The translations under genes and the position numbers were made by a program. From positions 1 through 64,000 of the forward strand of contig NZ_SGWI01000005.1 of assembly GCF_004519405.1 (NCBI RefSeq): a stretch of DNA of 64,000 bases, given 5' to 3'. Source of the DNA: Pseudomonas sp. BCA17 (lineage in GTDB: Bacteria; Pseudomonadota; Gammaproteobacteria; Pseudomonadales; Pseudomonadaceae). Below, piece by piece: positions 1-9,974 of the stretch (the first letter of the stretch is position 1; every line of letters starts with the position of its first letter). The notes below the pieces were generated by a model that saw only the letters and a list, made by a program, of their open reading frames with translations, searched no databases and had not been told where the DNA came from.

Positions 1-76
1 ATGCGAAGGGCCTCATCGAAGACACCTTCAATGCTAAAGTCCACGCCTTGATTTTGCTTTTTCCAAGGAAGCCGTT
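1..76. other. Window edge upstream of recC, no gene called
   Basis: These bases precede recC. A purine-rich ribosome binding site (AAGGAAG, about 65-71) belongs to recC. Reading frame 3 is open through the segment, but no recognisable protein end is visible, so I leave it uncalled. Confidence 0.5.
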
Positions 77-3000
77 ATGCCGCAAGCGACGTCCCTCAGC
101 GCTGGATTCATGGTGGTTCACGGCAATCGCCTGGATGAACTGCGCAGCCTGGTGGTCAGTTGGATGCGCCGCTATCCTCTGGCGCCCCTGGAAAACGAGA
201 TCGCCCTGGTACAAAGCAACGGCATCGCCCAGTGGCTCAAGTTGGCCCTGGCTGAAGATCCGGAAGATGACGACATGGGCGGCTGCGGAATCGCCGCCGC
301 AATCGATGTACAGCTTCCCGGCAGCTTTATGTGGCAGCTTTACCGTATGGTCCTGGGCCGTGACGAAATCCCGCCTAAGTCCCTGCTCGATAAAGCCCCG
401 CTGACCTGGCGTCTCATGCGACTCTTACCTGAACTCATCGATCAGCCGCATTTCGAGCCGCTACAGCGCTTCCTTACCCACGACACGGATTTGCGCAAAC
501 GCTACCAACTCGCCGAGCGCCTGGCCGATCTGTTCGACCAATACCAGGTCTATCGCGCCGACTGGCTGGAAGACTGGGCTGCCGGCCGGCATCAACTGCG
601 CAACGGACGAGGCGAATCCAAGCAGCTGAATCCCGCCAATTGCTGGCAAGCCGAATTATGGCGTGCGTTGTTGCTGGATGTGGGTGAGGAGGGCATGGCC
701 GAAAGCCGTGCAGGCGTTCACCAGCGTTTCATCGAGCGCATCAATACGCTGGAGACGGCTCCTAAAGGTCTACCGTCCCGGGTGATTGTTTTCGGGATTT
801 CATCGCTGCCCGCCCAAGCACTGGAAGCACTCGCAGGTCTGGCACGCTTCAGCCAGGTGTTGCTGTGCGTTCACAACCCGTGCCGTCACCACTGGTCCGA
901 CATCGTCGCTGACAAAGACCTGCTGCGTAACGAATACAAACGCCAGGCGCGCAAAGCCGGCATGCCGGTCACGATCGATCCGCAAAGCCTGCATCAACAT
1001 GCACACCCGTTGCTCGCCGCCTGGGGCAAACAGGGCCGTGACTACATCAGCCTGCTGGACAGCTACGACGACCCCAACAGCTACCGCGCGGCATTCCGCG
1101 ACGGTCGCATCGACCTGTTCAGTGAAAGTGAACCCTGCACCTTGCTTAATCAACTGCAGGACGACATTCTCGAACTGCGCCCGCTCAATGAAACACGCGA
1201 GCTGTGGCCTGCTGTCGACCTGGAGCACGATACGTCAATCCGCTTCCACATCGCCCACAGCGCCCAGCGCGAAGTGGAGATTCTCCACGACCAACTGCTG
1301 CAACGCTTCAGTGCCGATCCCACACTGCGCCCCCGCGATATCATCGTCATGGTCCCCGACGTTGACAGCTACGCGCCGCACATTCGCGCGGTATTCGGAC
1401 AGCTTGAACGAAATGACCCACGCTTTATCCCCTTCACACTCACCGATCAGGGCCAACGGGGTCGCGATCCTCTGTTGATCGCCGTCGAGCACCTGCTGAA
1501 ACTCCCCGACAGCCGCTTCCCCGTCAGCGAAATCCTCGACTTGCTCGACGTTCCCGCCTTGCGCGAACGTTTCTCGATCAAGGAGCGCGACCTGCCGACG
1601 CTGCACCGTTGGATCGAAGGCGCCGGTGTCCGCTGGGGGCTCAACGCCGAGCAGCGTGCCGGCCTCGGTCTGCCAAACGAGTTGGAGCAAAACAGTTGGC
1701 GATTTGGCCTGCGCCGCATGTTGCTGGGGTACGCGGTCGGCACTGGGGCGGCCTGCGACGGCATCGAGCCCTATGATGAGATCGGAGGTCTGGACGCCGC
1801 TCTGATTGGCCCGCTGGTTGCCTTGCTTGACGCACTGAGTGATGCGCATCACGCGCTCTCGCAACCTGCCGCTCCCCAAGAATGGGGCGAGCGCCTGCAA
1901 CGCCTGATGCAACGCTTCTTCCTGGCCAGCAGCGAACATGACGAGTACCTATTGAGCCAACTTGAACAACTCCGGGAGACCTGGCTGGAGACCTGCGAGT
2001 CCGTCGGTCTACATGATGAGTTGCCTCTCACCGTCGTCCGTGAAGCCTGGTTGGCCGGCCTTGACCAAGGTCGTCTGTCCCAGCGCTTTCTCGCCGGCGC
2101 TGTCAATTTCTGCACGCTGATGCCCATGCGTGCGATCCCGTTCAAGCTCGTCTGCCTGCTCGGCATGAACGATGGCGATTACCCACGCGCCCAACCGCCG
2201 CTGGACTTCGACCTGATGGGCAGCGACTACCGTCCCGGTGACCGTTCACGTCGTGAAGATGATCGTTACCTGCTGCTCGAAGCGCTGCTGTCGGCCCGCG
2301 ACCAGCTCTACATCAGTTGGGTGGGCCGCAGCATCCGTGACAACAGCGACCGCCCGGCCTCGGTACTGATCGGCCAACTGCGTGATCACCTCGCCAGTGG
2401 CTGGCAGAACGCACAGCCACAAACACCACTTATCGAAGCGATGACCCAGGAGCACCCGCTCCAACCCTTCAGCGCCCGCTACTTTCATGAAGGCGACGCG
2501 CTGTTCAGCTACGCCCGCGAATGGCAGTTACTGCACGAAACGCCTGACGCCGTGGCACAAGAATACGAACTGGCTGCGCACCAACAAGAAGAGCCCCTGA
2601 GCCTCGGCCAGTTGCAGGACTTCCTGCGCAACCCGGTCAAACATTTCTTCAGCCAACGTCTGAAAGTGTTCTTTGAAGCCGCCGAAGTGCCGTTGGCCGA
2701 TGAAGAGCCCTTCGTCCTCGACGCACTGCAACGCTACAACCTCAGCGACAGCCTGCTCAACGCCGCACTGGTTCGACCCGATCATGTGGACCAAGCCCTC
2801 AATGCCCAAGCCCAGCGCCTGCAAGGTAGTGGCATGCTGCCCATGGTCGGTTTCGGCGAGTGCCTGCGTAACGAATTGATCGAGCCCTTACCCGGCCTGC
2901 TGCAACGCTATCAGCAACTGCTGGCTCTCTGGCCCACGCCGCACACGGGGGCAGAGCCGGTCAGCTTTGAGCACCAGGGCATTCAATTGGAGGGCTGGAT

Positions 3001-3529
3001 CAGCGGCCTGCACCGACGCAGCGATGGTGGACTGTTAAGCGTCACGACGATCCCCAACAGCATCGGTTCGATCAAGACGCGTAAGTGGCATCGCCTGATT
3101 CGCCCGTGGGTCAATCATGTGGTGGCCTGCGCCTGCGGTCTTTCACTCAGTACAGGTCTGGTGGCAAGCGACGACACCTTGCTACTTGCCCCGCTGGATC
3201 AATCGGCAGCTCGGGAAATCCTCGGCAACCTGCTGCTGGCCTGGCACACCGGCATGCGAAAACCGCTCCCGGTGGCCGTTAAAACCGCGTTCGCCTGGCT
3301 CGGCCAGACCGATCCCGCCAAGGCCCAAGCGGCTGCAAGCAAAGCCTACGAAGGCGACGGTGTGACCCACGACGGTGAGCGCCGCGAAACCCCGGCGCTC
3401 ACCCGACAATTTCCCGATTACGCAACGCTTATCGCCAGCGAAGAATTCGAAGGTTGGTGCGAAACCCTGTACCGCCCACTGATCAACGCCCCATGGCGAT
3501 CGCTGACCAGCTCGGAGGCCGGCGCATGA
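77..3529 (+). CDS. recC: Exodeoxyribonuclease V subunit gamma (RecC)
   Basis: At 1150 residues it has the usual length for RecC, the subunit of RecBCD that splits the DNA duplex and recognises Chi during double-strand break repair. The N-terminus (GFMVVHGNRLDELRSLVVSW) is typical of RecC. The inactive helicase-like core and the C-terminal nuclease-like fold carry no Walker A motif, as expected. The start ATG has AAGGAAG about six bases upstream. Its stop codon overlaps the recB start in an ATGA, which implies translational coupling in a recC-recB-recD operon. Cytoplasmic. Confidence 0.97.
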   Translation: MPQATSLSAGFMVVHGNRLDELRSLVVSWMRRYPLAPLENEIALVQSNGIAQWLKLALAEDPEDDDMGGCGIAAAIDVQLPGSFMWQLYRMVLGRDEIPPKSLLDKAPLTWRLMRLLPELIDQPHFEPLQRFLTHDTDLRKRYQLAERLADLFDQYQVYRADWLEDWAAGRHQLRNGRGESKQLNPANCWQAELWRALLLDVGEEGMAESRAGVHQRFIERINTLETAPKGLPSRVIVFGISSLPAQALEALAGLARFSQVLLCVHNPCRHHWSDIVADKDLLRNEYKRQARKAGMPVTIDPQSLHQHAHPLLAAWGKQGRDYISLLDSYDDPNSYRAAFRDGRIDLFSESEPCTLLNQLQDDILELRPLNETRELWPAVDLEHDTSIRFHIAHSAQREVEILHDQLLQRFSADPTLRPRDIIVMVPDVDSYAPHIRAVFGQLERNDPRFIPFTLTDQGQRGRDPLLIAVEHLLKLPDSRFPVSEILDLLDVPALRERFSIKERDLPTLHRWIEGAGVRWGLNAEQRAGLGLPNELEQNSWRFGLRRMLLGYAVGTGAACDGIEPYDEIGGLDAALIGPLVALLDALSDAHHALSQPAAPQEWGERLQRLMQRFFLASSEHDEYLLSQLEQLRETWLETCESVGLHDELPLTVVREAWLAGLDQGRLSQRFLAGAVNFCTLMPMRAIPFKLVCLLGMNDGDYPRAQPPLDFDLMGSDYRPGDRSRREDDRYLLLEALLSARDQLYISWVGRSIRDNSDRPASVLIGQLRDHLASGWQNAQPQTPLIEAMTQEHPLQPFSARYFHEGDALFSYAREWQLLHETPDAVAQEYELAAHQQEEPLSLGQLQDFLRNPVKHFFSQRLKVFFEAAEVPLADEEPFVLDALQRYNLSDSLLNAALVRPDHVDQALNAQAQRLQGSGMLPMVGFGECLRNELIEPLPGLLQRYQQLLALWPTPHTGAEPVSFEHQGIQLEGWISGLHRRSDGGLLSVTTIPNSIGSIKTRKWHRLIRPWVNHVVACACGLSLSTGLVASDDTLLLAPLDQSAAREILGNLLLAWHTGMRKPLPVAVKTAFAWLGQTDPAKAQAAASKAYEGDGVTHDGERRETPALTRQFPDYATLIASEEFEGWCETLYRPLINAPWRSLTSSEAGA

Positions 3530-6500
3530 GCAGCAAACCCTTGGCCCTGGCCTTCCCGCTCAAAGGTAGCCAACTGATCGAAGCCAGTGCCGGCACCGGC
3601 AAGACCTTCACCATTTCCGCCCTGTACCTGCGCCTGGTACTCGGCCACGGTGACGAAGAGTCCGGCTTCGGCCGTGAACTGTTGCCACCGCAAATCCTCG
3701 TCGTGACGTTCACCGACGCCGCGACCAAAGAGCTGCGCGAACGTATCCGCATTCGCCTGGCCGAAGCTGCGCGCTTCTTTCGCGATGAAATCGAGCAACC
3801 GGATGCGCTGATCGCCGACCTGCGCGACCAATACCTGCCCGAGCAGTGGCCCGCCTGCGCCAATCGCCTGGATATTGCTGCGCAATGGATGGACGAAGCT
3901 GCCGTCTCGACTATCCACAGTTGGTGCCAGCGTATGCTGCGCGAGCACGCCTTCGACAGCGGCAGCCTGTTCACCCAGACCCTGGAAACCGACCACAGCG
4001 ACCTGCTTGGCGAAGTGCTGCGCGATTACTGGCGGTTGTTCTGCTACCCGATGCACGGCGACGCACTCAACTGGGTGCGCAACCACTGGGGAGGCCCGGC
4101 GGCACTGATGCCACGGGTACGCGCGCTGTTCGGCAGCGAACGGCCGACGGACGAAACCCGCGAGCCGGCTGAGCTGATCAACGCCTGCCTGCAAGAACGC
4201 CGCGAAGCGCTGATACAGCTCAAATCGCCCTGGCAACAATGGGCTGCCGAGCTTCGCGATATCTGCTTGCAAGCCGTGGCTGACAAAGCCGTCGATGGCC
4301 GCAAGATGCAAGCCCGCTACTTCGAGCCCTGGTTTGAAAAAATCAGTGCCTGGGCCGCGGACGAAACCCTCGAACAACTCGACATCGGCACCGGCTTCAC
4401 GCGCCTCACACCCGAAGGTATGGCCGAAGCCTGGAAGGGCGAGCCACCGCGCCACCCAGGCATTGACGCGATGGCCGGTCTCAAGGCCGCCCTCGACGCG
4501 CTGCCAACCCCTGATGCTGCCGTGTTGCAACACGCGGCCGGCTGGGTAGGCAAACGCTTCGAAGATGAGAAGCGCCGACGTGCCGAAATGGGGTTCGACG
4601 ACATGTTGATCCGCCTCAACGCCGCCCTGCACGCCGAAGGCGGCGAGCGCCTGGCCAGCGTGATCCGCGAGCAGTTCCCGGTGGCTCTGATCGATGAGTT
4701 CCAGGACACCGACCCGGTGCAATACAGCATCTTCGACAGCATCTACCGTATCGAAGAAAACCATCTCGACAGTGGCCTGTTCCTGATCGGCGACCCCAAA
4801 CAGGCGATCTACGCGTTCCGCGGCGCCGATATCTACACCTATCTGCGTGCCCGCCAGTCCACCACCGGCCGCCACCACACCCTGGGCACCAACTTCCGCT
4901 CCAGCCACGCGATGGTCGAGGCGGTGAACCACGTGTTCCAACGTGCGGAAATCGGCCGTGGCGCATTCCTGTTCCGCGAGCCGAATGGCGACAACCCGGT
5001 GCCGTTCCACTCGGTGCTGTCACAAGGCCGCAAGGAGCAATTGCAAGTCGATGGGCAGACACTGCCGGCGATGAACCTTTGGCACCTGCCGACCGATCAA
5101 CCGATTTCCAATGCGGTGTATCGTCAGCAACTGGCGGCCGCCTGTGCCACGCATATCGTTGCGTTGCTCAATGGCGGGCAACAAGGCAGCGTAGGCCTCC
5201 TGCAACCGGACGGCAGCTTCAACGGTGTGCTCCCGTCAGACATCGCCATCTTGGTACGCGACGGCAAGGAAGCCCAAGCCGTACGCGCCGAATTGGCTGC
5301 CCGTGGCGTGCGCAGCGTGTATCTGTCGGACAAAGACTCGGTCTTTGCCGCCCAGGAGGCCCACGACCTGCTGGCCTGGCTCAAGGCATGTGCCGAACCT
5401 GACGTCGAGCGTCCGCTGCGGGCGGCATTGGCCTGCGTCACCCTGAACCTGTCGCTGCATGAACTTGAACGTCTGAACCAAGACGAACTGGCGTGGGAAA
5501 CCCGCGTCATGCAATTCCGCGGCTACCGTGCGATCTGGCGTACCCAAGGCGTGTTGCCGATGCTGCGACGCCTGCTCCATGATTTCAAACTGCCGCAAAC
5601 CCTGATCGCTCGTAGCGATGGTGAGCGTGTGCTGACCAACCTGCTGCACCTCAGCGAATTGCTGCAACAGGCTGCGTCGGAGTTTGACGGTGAACAGGCG
5701 CTGATCCGCCATCTGGCCGAACACCTGGCGCTATCCGGCCAGGCTGGCGAAGAGCAGATCCTGCGCCTGGAAAGCGATGAGCAACTGGTCAAGGTCGTGA
5801 CCATCCACAAGTCCAAAGGGCTGGAATACGACTTGGTGTTTCTGCCCTTTATCTGTTCGGCCAAACCGGTGGATGGCAGCCGTTTGCCGCTGCATTATCA
5901 CGATGAAAGTGGCAAAGCCCAGGTAAGCCTGCGGCCGACGGCCGAGTTGATCGCCCAGGCCGACGACGAACGCCTGGCCGAAGACCTGCGCCTGTTATAC
6001 GTCGCCCTGACCCGTGCCAAACACGCTTGCTGGCTCGGTATCGCCGACCTCAAGCGCGGTAACAACAGCAGCTCGGTGATGCACCTGTCCGCGTTGGGCT
6101 ATCTGCTCGGCGCAGGGGCTTCCCTGGGCGAATCCACCGCGCTGGCGCGCTGGCTGCTGGACGTGCAGGCCGGCTGCGCCGCCATCCACTACGGCCACGT
6201 GCCCGAAGCGCAAGCCAACATGTTCCACCCGCCACGCAACGAAGCCACCTTGCTCGCGCCGTTGCTGCCAAAGCGCAAGGCTGCCGAAAACTGGTGGATC
6301 GCTTCCTACAGCGCTTTAAGAATTGGCGACAGCATGAGCGCCGTCAACCTTGAAGCACCGGAAAGCCCACAAGCCCAGAAACTGTTCGACGACGAACGCC
6401 TCGACCCCGACGCACCGCGTGAAGTCGCGGCGTCTGGCGGCGACATCCACCGTTTTCCACGCGGCCCGAACCCTGGGACTTTCCTCCACGGCCTGTTGGA

Positions 6501-7200
6501 ATGGGCGGGGGAGGAGGGCTTCAATGTGACCCCCGAGGCTATTGAAAAAGCTGTGGGCGCGCGCTGTAACCGGCGTAACTGGGAGGGCTGGATAGTCACC
6601 CTCAGCGGCTGGCTGGGCCAGTTACTGCAGACACCGCTTGCGGTGGATAACGATCTGGTCACGCTCAGCAGCCTGCAGCACTACCAGATCGAAATGGAGT
6701 TCTGGTTCGCCAGCCACAAGGTTGACGTGCTCGCACTCGACAAGCTGGTGTGCCAGTTCACCCACAACGGCGCCTCTCGCGTGGCCGCCGAACCGGTATT
6801 GCTCAATGGTATGTTCAAAGGGTTTATCGACCTGACGTTTGAGCACGCCGGCCGTTATTACGTGGCGGATTACAAATCCAATTGGCTTGGCCCCGACGAC
6901 TCGTCCTACACCTTTGAGGCCATGGAACAGTCGATCCTGGAGCATCGGTACGACCTGCAATACGTACTTTACCTGCTTGCCCTGCACCGCCAGTTGAAGG
7001 CCCGGCTACCGGATTACGACTATGACCGTCACATCGGCGGTGCGCTGTATGTGTTCCTGCGCGGCACTCAATCTGCAAGCAAAGGCGCGTATTTTACCCG
7101 GCCGCCACGGGAACTGATCGAAGGCCTGGACCTGTTGTTCCAGGGCAAGCCCATCCCGCCCAAGGTTGAGCCTGCCTGGGAACAAGGAGTTCTGCTATGA
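3526..7200 (+). CDS. recB: Exodeoxyribonuclease V subunit beta (RecB)
   Basis: RecB is the 3'-5' helicase and the only nuclease of RecBCD. The protein has 1224 residues. The Walker A motif (SAGTGKT) is at about residues 21-27, the Walker B-type DEFQDTDP at about 390, and a helicase motif with VVTIHKSKGLEYDLVF near 760. The C-terminal nuclease signature is VADYKSNWLG, with the metal-binding Asp at about 1115. The start is the ATG inside the ATGA overlap with recC; an upstream in-frame start at 3454 would lie within recC and is less likely. It ends in another ATGA overlap with recD. Confidence 0.97.
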   Translation: MSSKPLALAFPLKGSQLIEASAGTGKTFTISALYLRLVLGHGDEESGFGRELLPPQILVVTFTDAATKELRERIRIRLAEAARFFRDEIEQPDALIADLRDQYLPEQWPACANRLDIAAQWMDEAAVSTIHSWCQRMLREHAFDSGSLFTQTLETDHSDLLGEVLRDYWRLFCYPMHGDALNWVRNHWGGPAALMPRVRALFGSERPTDETREPAELINACLQERREALIQLKSPWQQWAAELRDICLQAVADKAVDGRKMQARYFEPWFEKISAWAADETLEQLDIGTGFTRLTPEGMAEAWKGEPPRHPGIDAMAGLKAALDALPTPDAAVLQHAAGWVGKRFEDEKRRRAEMGFDDMLIRLNAALHAEGGERLASVIREQFPVALIDEFQDTDPVQYSIFDSIYRIEENHLDSGLFLIGDPKQAIYAFRGADIYTYLRARQSTTGRHHTLGTNFRSSHAMVEAVNHVFQRAEIGRGAFLFREPNGDNPVPFHSVLSQGRKEQLQVDGQTLPAMNLWHLPTDQPISNAVYRQQLAAACATHIVALLNGGQQGSVGLLQPDGSFNGVLPSDIAILVRDGKEAQAVRAELAARGVRSVYLSDKDSVFAAQEAHDLLAWLKACAEPDVERPLRAALACVTLNLSLHELERLNQDELAWETRVMQFRGYRAIWRTQGVLPMLRRLLHDFKLPQTLIARSDGERVLTNLLHLSELLQQAASEFDGEQALIRHLAEHLALSGQAGEEQILRLESDEQLVKVVTIHKSKGLEYDLVFLPFICSAKPVDGSRLPLHYHDESGKAQVSLRPTAELIAQADDERLAEDLRLLYVALTRAKHACWLGIADLKRGNNSSSVMHLSALGYLLGAGASLGESTALARWLLDVQAGCAAIHYGHVPEAQANMFHPPRNEATLLAPLLPKRKAAENWWIASYSALRIGDSMSAVNLEAPESPQAQKLFDDERLDPDAPREVAASGGDIHRFPRGPNPGTFLHGLLEWAGEEGFNVTPEAIEKAVGARCNRRNWEGWIVTLSGWLGQLLQTPLAVDNDLVTLSSLQHYQIEMEFWFASHKVDVLALDKLVCQFTHNGASRVAAEPVLLNGMFKGFIDLTFEHAGRYYVADYKSNWLGPDDSSYTFEAMEQSILEHRYDLQYVLYLLALHRQLKARLPDYDYDRHIGGALYVFLRGTQSASKGAYFTRPPRELIEGLDLLFQGKPIPPKVEPAWEQGVLL

Positions 7201-9257
7201 GCCTGTCACCGCTACCGCTTGAGGAGCTGCTGCCCCTTAACCGCGCCAGCGACCTGGTGCAACTATTGGAGCGCTGGGTGGAGCGCGGTTGGTTGCGCGC
7301 CTTGGACAAAGCGTTTGTCGGCTTTCTGCACGAGCTCGACCCACAGGCCGACCCTCTGGTATTGCTGGCGGCGGCGCTGACGAGTCACCAACTGGGCCAT
7401 GGTCACGTGTGCCTCGACCTGTTCGAAACCCTCAAGGCGCCCGACTTTGCCCTGTCATTACCGCCCGAAGGCGACGTGCAAACCGGCGCCATGCTGCTGC
7501 CGTCGCAATTGCTGGACGGCCTTGACGGCACTCACTGGTGCCATGCACTGGCTGCCAGCCATTTGGTTGCATTGGCGGTTGATGGCAGTGAGGCTGCCCA
7601 CAGTCGCCCGTTGGTCCTGTCTGGCACGCGCCTGTACCTGCGGCGCTACTGGGTCTACGAGCGGCGCATCGACACGGCGCTGCGCCTGCGGCTGGCAACT
7701 GAGGAAAGCATCGCCGCCGATTTGCCGCAACGCCTGGATCGCTTGTTTGACCAACCCCCACCGGACGGCGTGATCGACTGGCAAAAACTCGCCTGCGCCC
7801 TGGCCACTCGTGGAGCCTTCAGCATCGTCACCGGCGGCCCGGGCACCGGTAAGACCACCACCGTGGTGCGTCTGCTCGCGCTGTTGCAGGCACCGGCCGT
7901 CGAGACCGGCAACCCGCTGCGCATCCGCCTGGCTGCGCCTACCGGTAAAGCGGCTGCGCGCCTGACCGAATCCATCAGCCAACAGGTACTGTCGCTGAAT
8001 GTGCCGAGCAGCGTGCGGGAAAAAATCCCGACCCAGGTGACCACCGTTCACCGTCTGCTGGGCAGTCGTCCCGGCACCCGGCACTTCCGTCATCACCTTG
8101 GCAACCCGCTGCCGCTGGATGTGTTGGTGGTGGACGAAGCCTCGATGATCGACCTGGAAATGATGGCCAACCTGCTGGACGCTTTGGCGCCTCATGCCCG
8201 GTTGGTCTTGCTGGGTGACAAGGATCAGTTGGCCTCGGTGGAGGCGGGCGCTGTACTCGGTGATCTGTGCCGTGACGCCGAAGCGGGCTGGTACAGCCCC
8301 GATACCCGCCAATGGCTGCAAGCCGTCAGTGGCGAAGACCTTGGCACCAGTGGCCTGTTGGAAGACGTCGATGGCAGCCATCCGTTGGCCCAGCAAGTGG
8401 TCATGCTGCGCTATTCGCGGCGGTTTGGTGAGGGCAGCGGTATCGGCCAACTGGCGCGTTGGGTTAACCAGCAGAATGCCGAAGAAGCGCGCAACCTGCT
8501 GGCCGCGCGCAGTCACGATGACCTGTTCTGCCTCAGCCTCAAGGGCGAGCACGACCACGCCTTGGAGCGCCTGGTGCTGGACGGGCAGGGCGATGAGGCC
8601 CATGGTTATCGCTATTACCTCAACCTGTTGCGCAGCGCGCGGCCGGCCCTGGACACCCCACGCGAATCCGCCGCCTGGACCCATTGGGCGCAACAACTGC
8701 TGCAAGCCTTCGACGCCTTTCAACTGCTCTGTGCCGTGCGCAAAGGCCCATGGGGCGTGGAAGGACTGAACCTGCGCATCACCGCCGCGTTGCGCAAAGT
8801 GCGACTGATCGAAGGTGACGACCCATGGTACGAAGGTCGTCCGGTGCTGATGACCCGCAACGATTACGGCCTGGGCTTGATGAACGGCGATATCGGCATC
8901 GCCCTCAAACTGCCTGAAAGCGACGGCGGCCCACAGGTATTGCGCGTGGCCTTCCCACGTAACGATGGCCAGGGCGGTGTGCGTTTTGTACTGCCCAGCC
9001 GTCTGAATGATGTGGAAACCGTGTACGCCATGACTGTGCATAAATCCCAGGGTTCGGAATTCACTCACACCGCGCTGATCCTGCCGGATACGCTGAACCC
9101 GGTGCTGACCAAGGAATTGATCTACACCGGCATCACCCGTGCCAAGCGTTGGTTCAGCCTGATCGAGCCCCGTGGCGGTGTGTTTGAAGAAGCGGTGCGA
9201 CGTAAGGTCAAGCGCTTGAGCGGGCTGATGCTGGAGTTGGACGCTGGGGCTGAATAA
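7197..9257 (+). CDS. recD: Exodeoxyribonuclease V subunit alpha (RecD)
   Basis: RecD is the 5'-3' superfamily 1 helicase of RecBCD. It has 686 residues. The Walker A motif GGPGTGKTTTVV lies near residues 212-223, followed by LRLAAPTGKAAARL, the Walker B-type VVDEASMIDL near 312, and a C-terminal UvrD-like motif TVHKSQGSEF near 610. The start overlaps the recB stop (ATGA). No clear intrinsic terminator follows; the next gene begins 150 bases downstream and belongs to a different function. Confidence 0.96.
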   Translation: MSLSPLPLEELLPLNRASDLVQLLERWVERGWLRALDKAFVGFLHELDPQADPLVLLAAALTSHQLGHGHVCLDLFETLKAPDFALSLPPEGDVQTGAMLLPSQLLDGLDGTHWCHALAASHLVALAVDGSEAAHSRPLVLSGTRLYLRRYWVYERRIDTALRLRLATEESIAADLPQRLDRLFDQPPPDGVIDWQKLACALATRGAFSIVTGGPGTGKTTTVVRLLALLQAPAVETGNPLRIRLAAPTGKAAARLTESISQQVLSLNVPSSVREKIPTQVTTVHRLLGSRPGTRHFRHHLGNPLPLDVLVVDEASMIDLEMMANLLDALAPHARLVLLGDKDQLASVEAGAVLGDLCRDAEAGWYSPDTRQWLQAVSGEDLGTSGLLEDVDGSHPLAQQVVMLRYSRRFGEGSGIGQLARWVNQQNAEEARNLLAARSHDDLFCLSLKGEHDHALERLVLDGQGDEAHGYRYYLNLLRSARPALDTPRESAAWTHWAQQLLQAFDAFQLLCAVRKGPWGVEGLNLRITAALRKVRLIEGDDPWYEGRPVLMTRNDYGLGLMNGDIGIALKLPESDGGPQVLRVAFPRNDGQGGVRFVLPSRLNDVETVYAMTVHKSQGSEFTHTALILPDTLNPVLTKELIYTGITRAKRWFSLIEPRGGVFEEAVRRKVKRLSGLMLELDAGAE

Positions 9258-9407
9258 GCTGACTATCGAGTCATGAAATATTTCCAATTCAACGCCGGGA
9301 TTTTTCTGGAAAAATAGCGAAGCCCGCGTAGGTCTTGCTTCGTAGGGATATTCGCCGCTGTGCTATCGTTGCGGCATCACCTTGAAAATACCTGAGAGAA
9401 TCGCCGC

Positions 9408-9974
9408 ATGAACGTGGCTGTACGGTCCACAGCGCGCAGTTTGAGCTGGAGACGCATGTTGCTGGTGGCGGTGCTGTGCCTGCTCGCGCCGTCTGTATTT
9501 GCCCAATCGCCCAGCCCGGCAGATAACCGCGCCCAGGCAGTCACCCAAGTGGTACTCGGCATCCTCAGTTATGCGCGCTGGCCGACGGAGCCTGCGCAAC
9601 TGCGGTTGTGCATCGTCGGCCCCACCCAGTACACCGACGACCTGATAAAAGGCACCACCCAGGCCACCGGTCGTCCGGTGGTGGTGCGACGCCTGCTGGC
9701 CGATCATCCCGATATCGTCAGCGCATGCGACGCCGTGTACATCGGCAAACTCAGCGTCGATGAGCGCACTCGGCTGTTTACCTCATTGATCGGTCACCCG
9801 GTGCTCAGTATCAGTGAAGGCGGTGACCAATGCACCGTGGGCAGCCTGTTCTGTCTGCGTGTAGGCGATGAACAGGTGTCGTTCGAGGTCAACCTGGACT
9901 CCGTCGCACGCAGCGGCGTGCGCATTCATCCCAGCGTGTTGCAGTTGTCCCGGCGCCGAGCACCTGCGCCATGA
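9408..9974 (+). CDS. yfiR: YfiR-type periplasmic repressor of YfiN
   Basis: YfiR is a periplasmic protein that binds and represses the diguanylate cyclase YfiN, so it controls c-di-GMP, exopolysaccharide and small-colony-variant formation. The 188-residue product begins with a signal peptide (basic start, hydrophobic stretch about residues 17-30, cleavage after VFA). The mature part contains the paired cysteines (SACDAV, DQCTVGSLFCL) that fit the disulphides known in YfiR. It overlaps yfiN by ATGA. A 150-base gap separates it from recD, so it probably has its own promoter. Confidence 0.92.
   Translation: MNVAVRSTARSLSWRRMLLVAVLCLLAPSVFAQSPSPADNRAQAVTQVVLGILSYARWPTEPAQLRLCIVGPTQYTDDLIKGTTQATGRPVVVRRLLADHPDIVSACDAVYIGKLSVDERTRLFTSLIGHPVLSISEGGDQCTVGSLFCLRVGDEQVSFEVNLDSVARSGVRIHPSVLQLSRRRAPAP

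Noticed and set aside
48..404. 118-residue open frame overlapping the recC start
   Set aside because: It lies in another frame within recC, with no ribosome binding site, and recC is complete and well supported.
7458..9287. 609-residue open frame on the minus strand across recD
   Set aside because: It lies fully opposite a clear RecD and has no domain. Long antisense frames arise from the high GC third-position bias. The same applies to minus-strand frames over recB (3418-5010) and mmsA (13021-14667).
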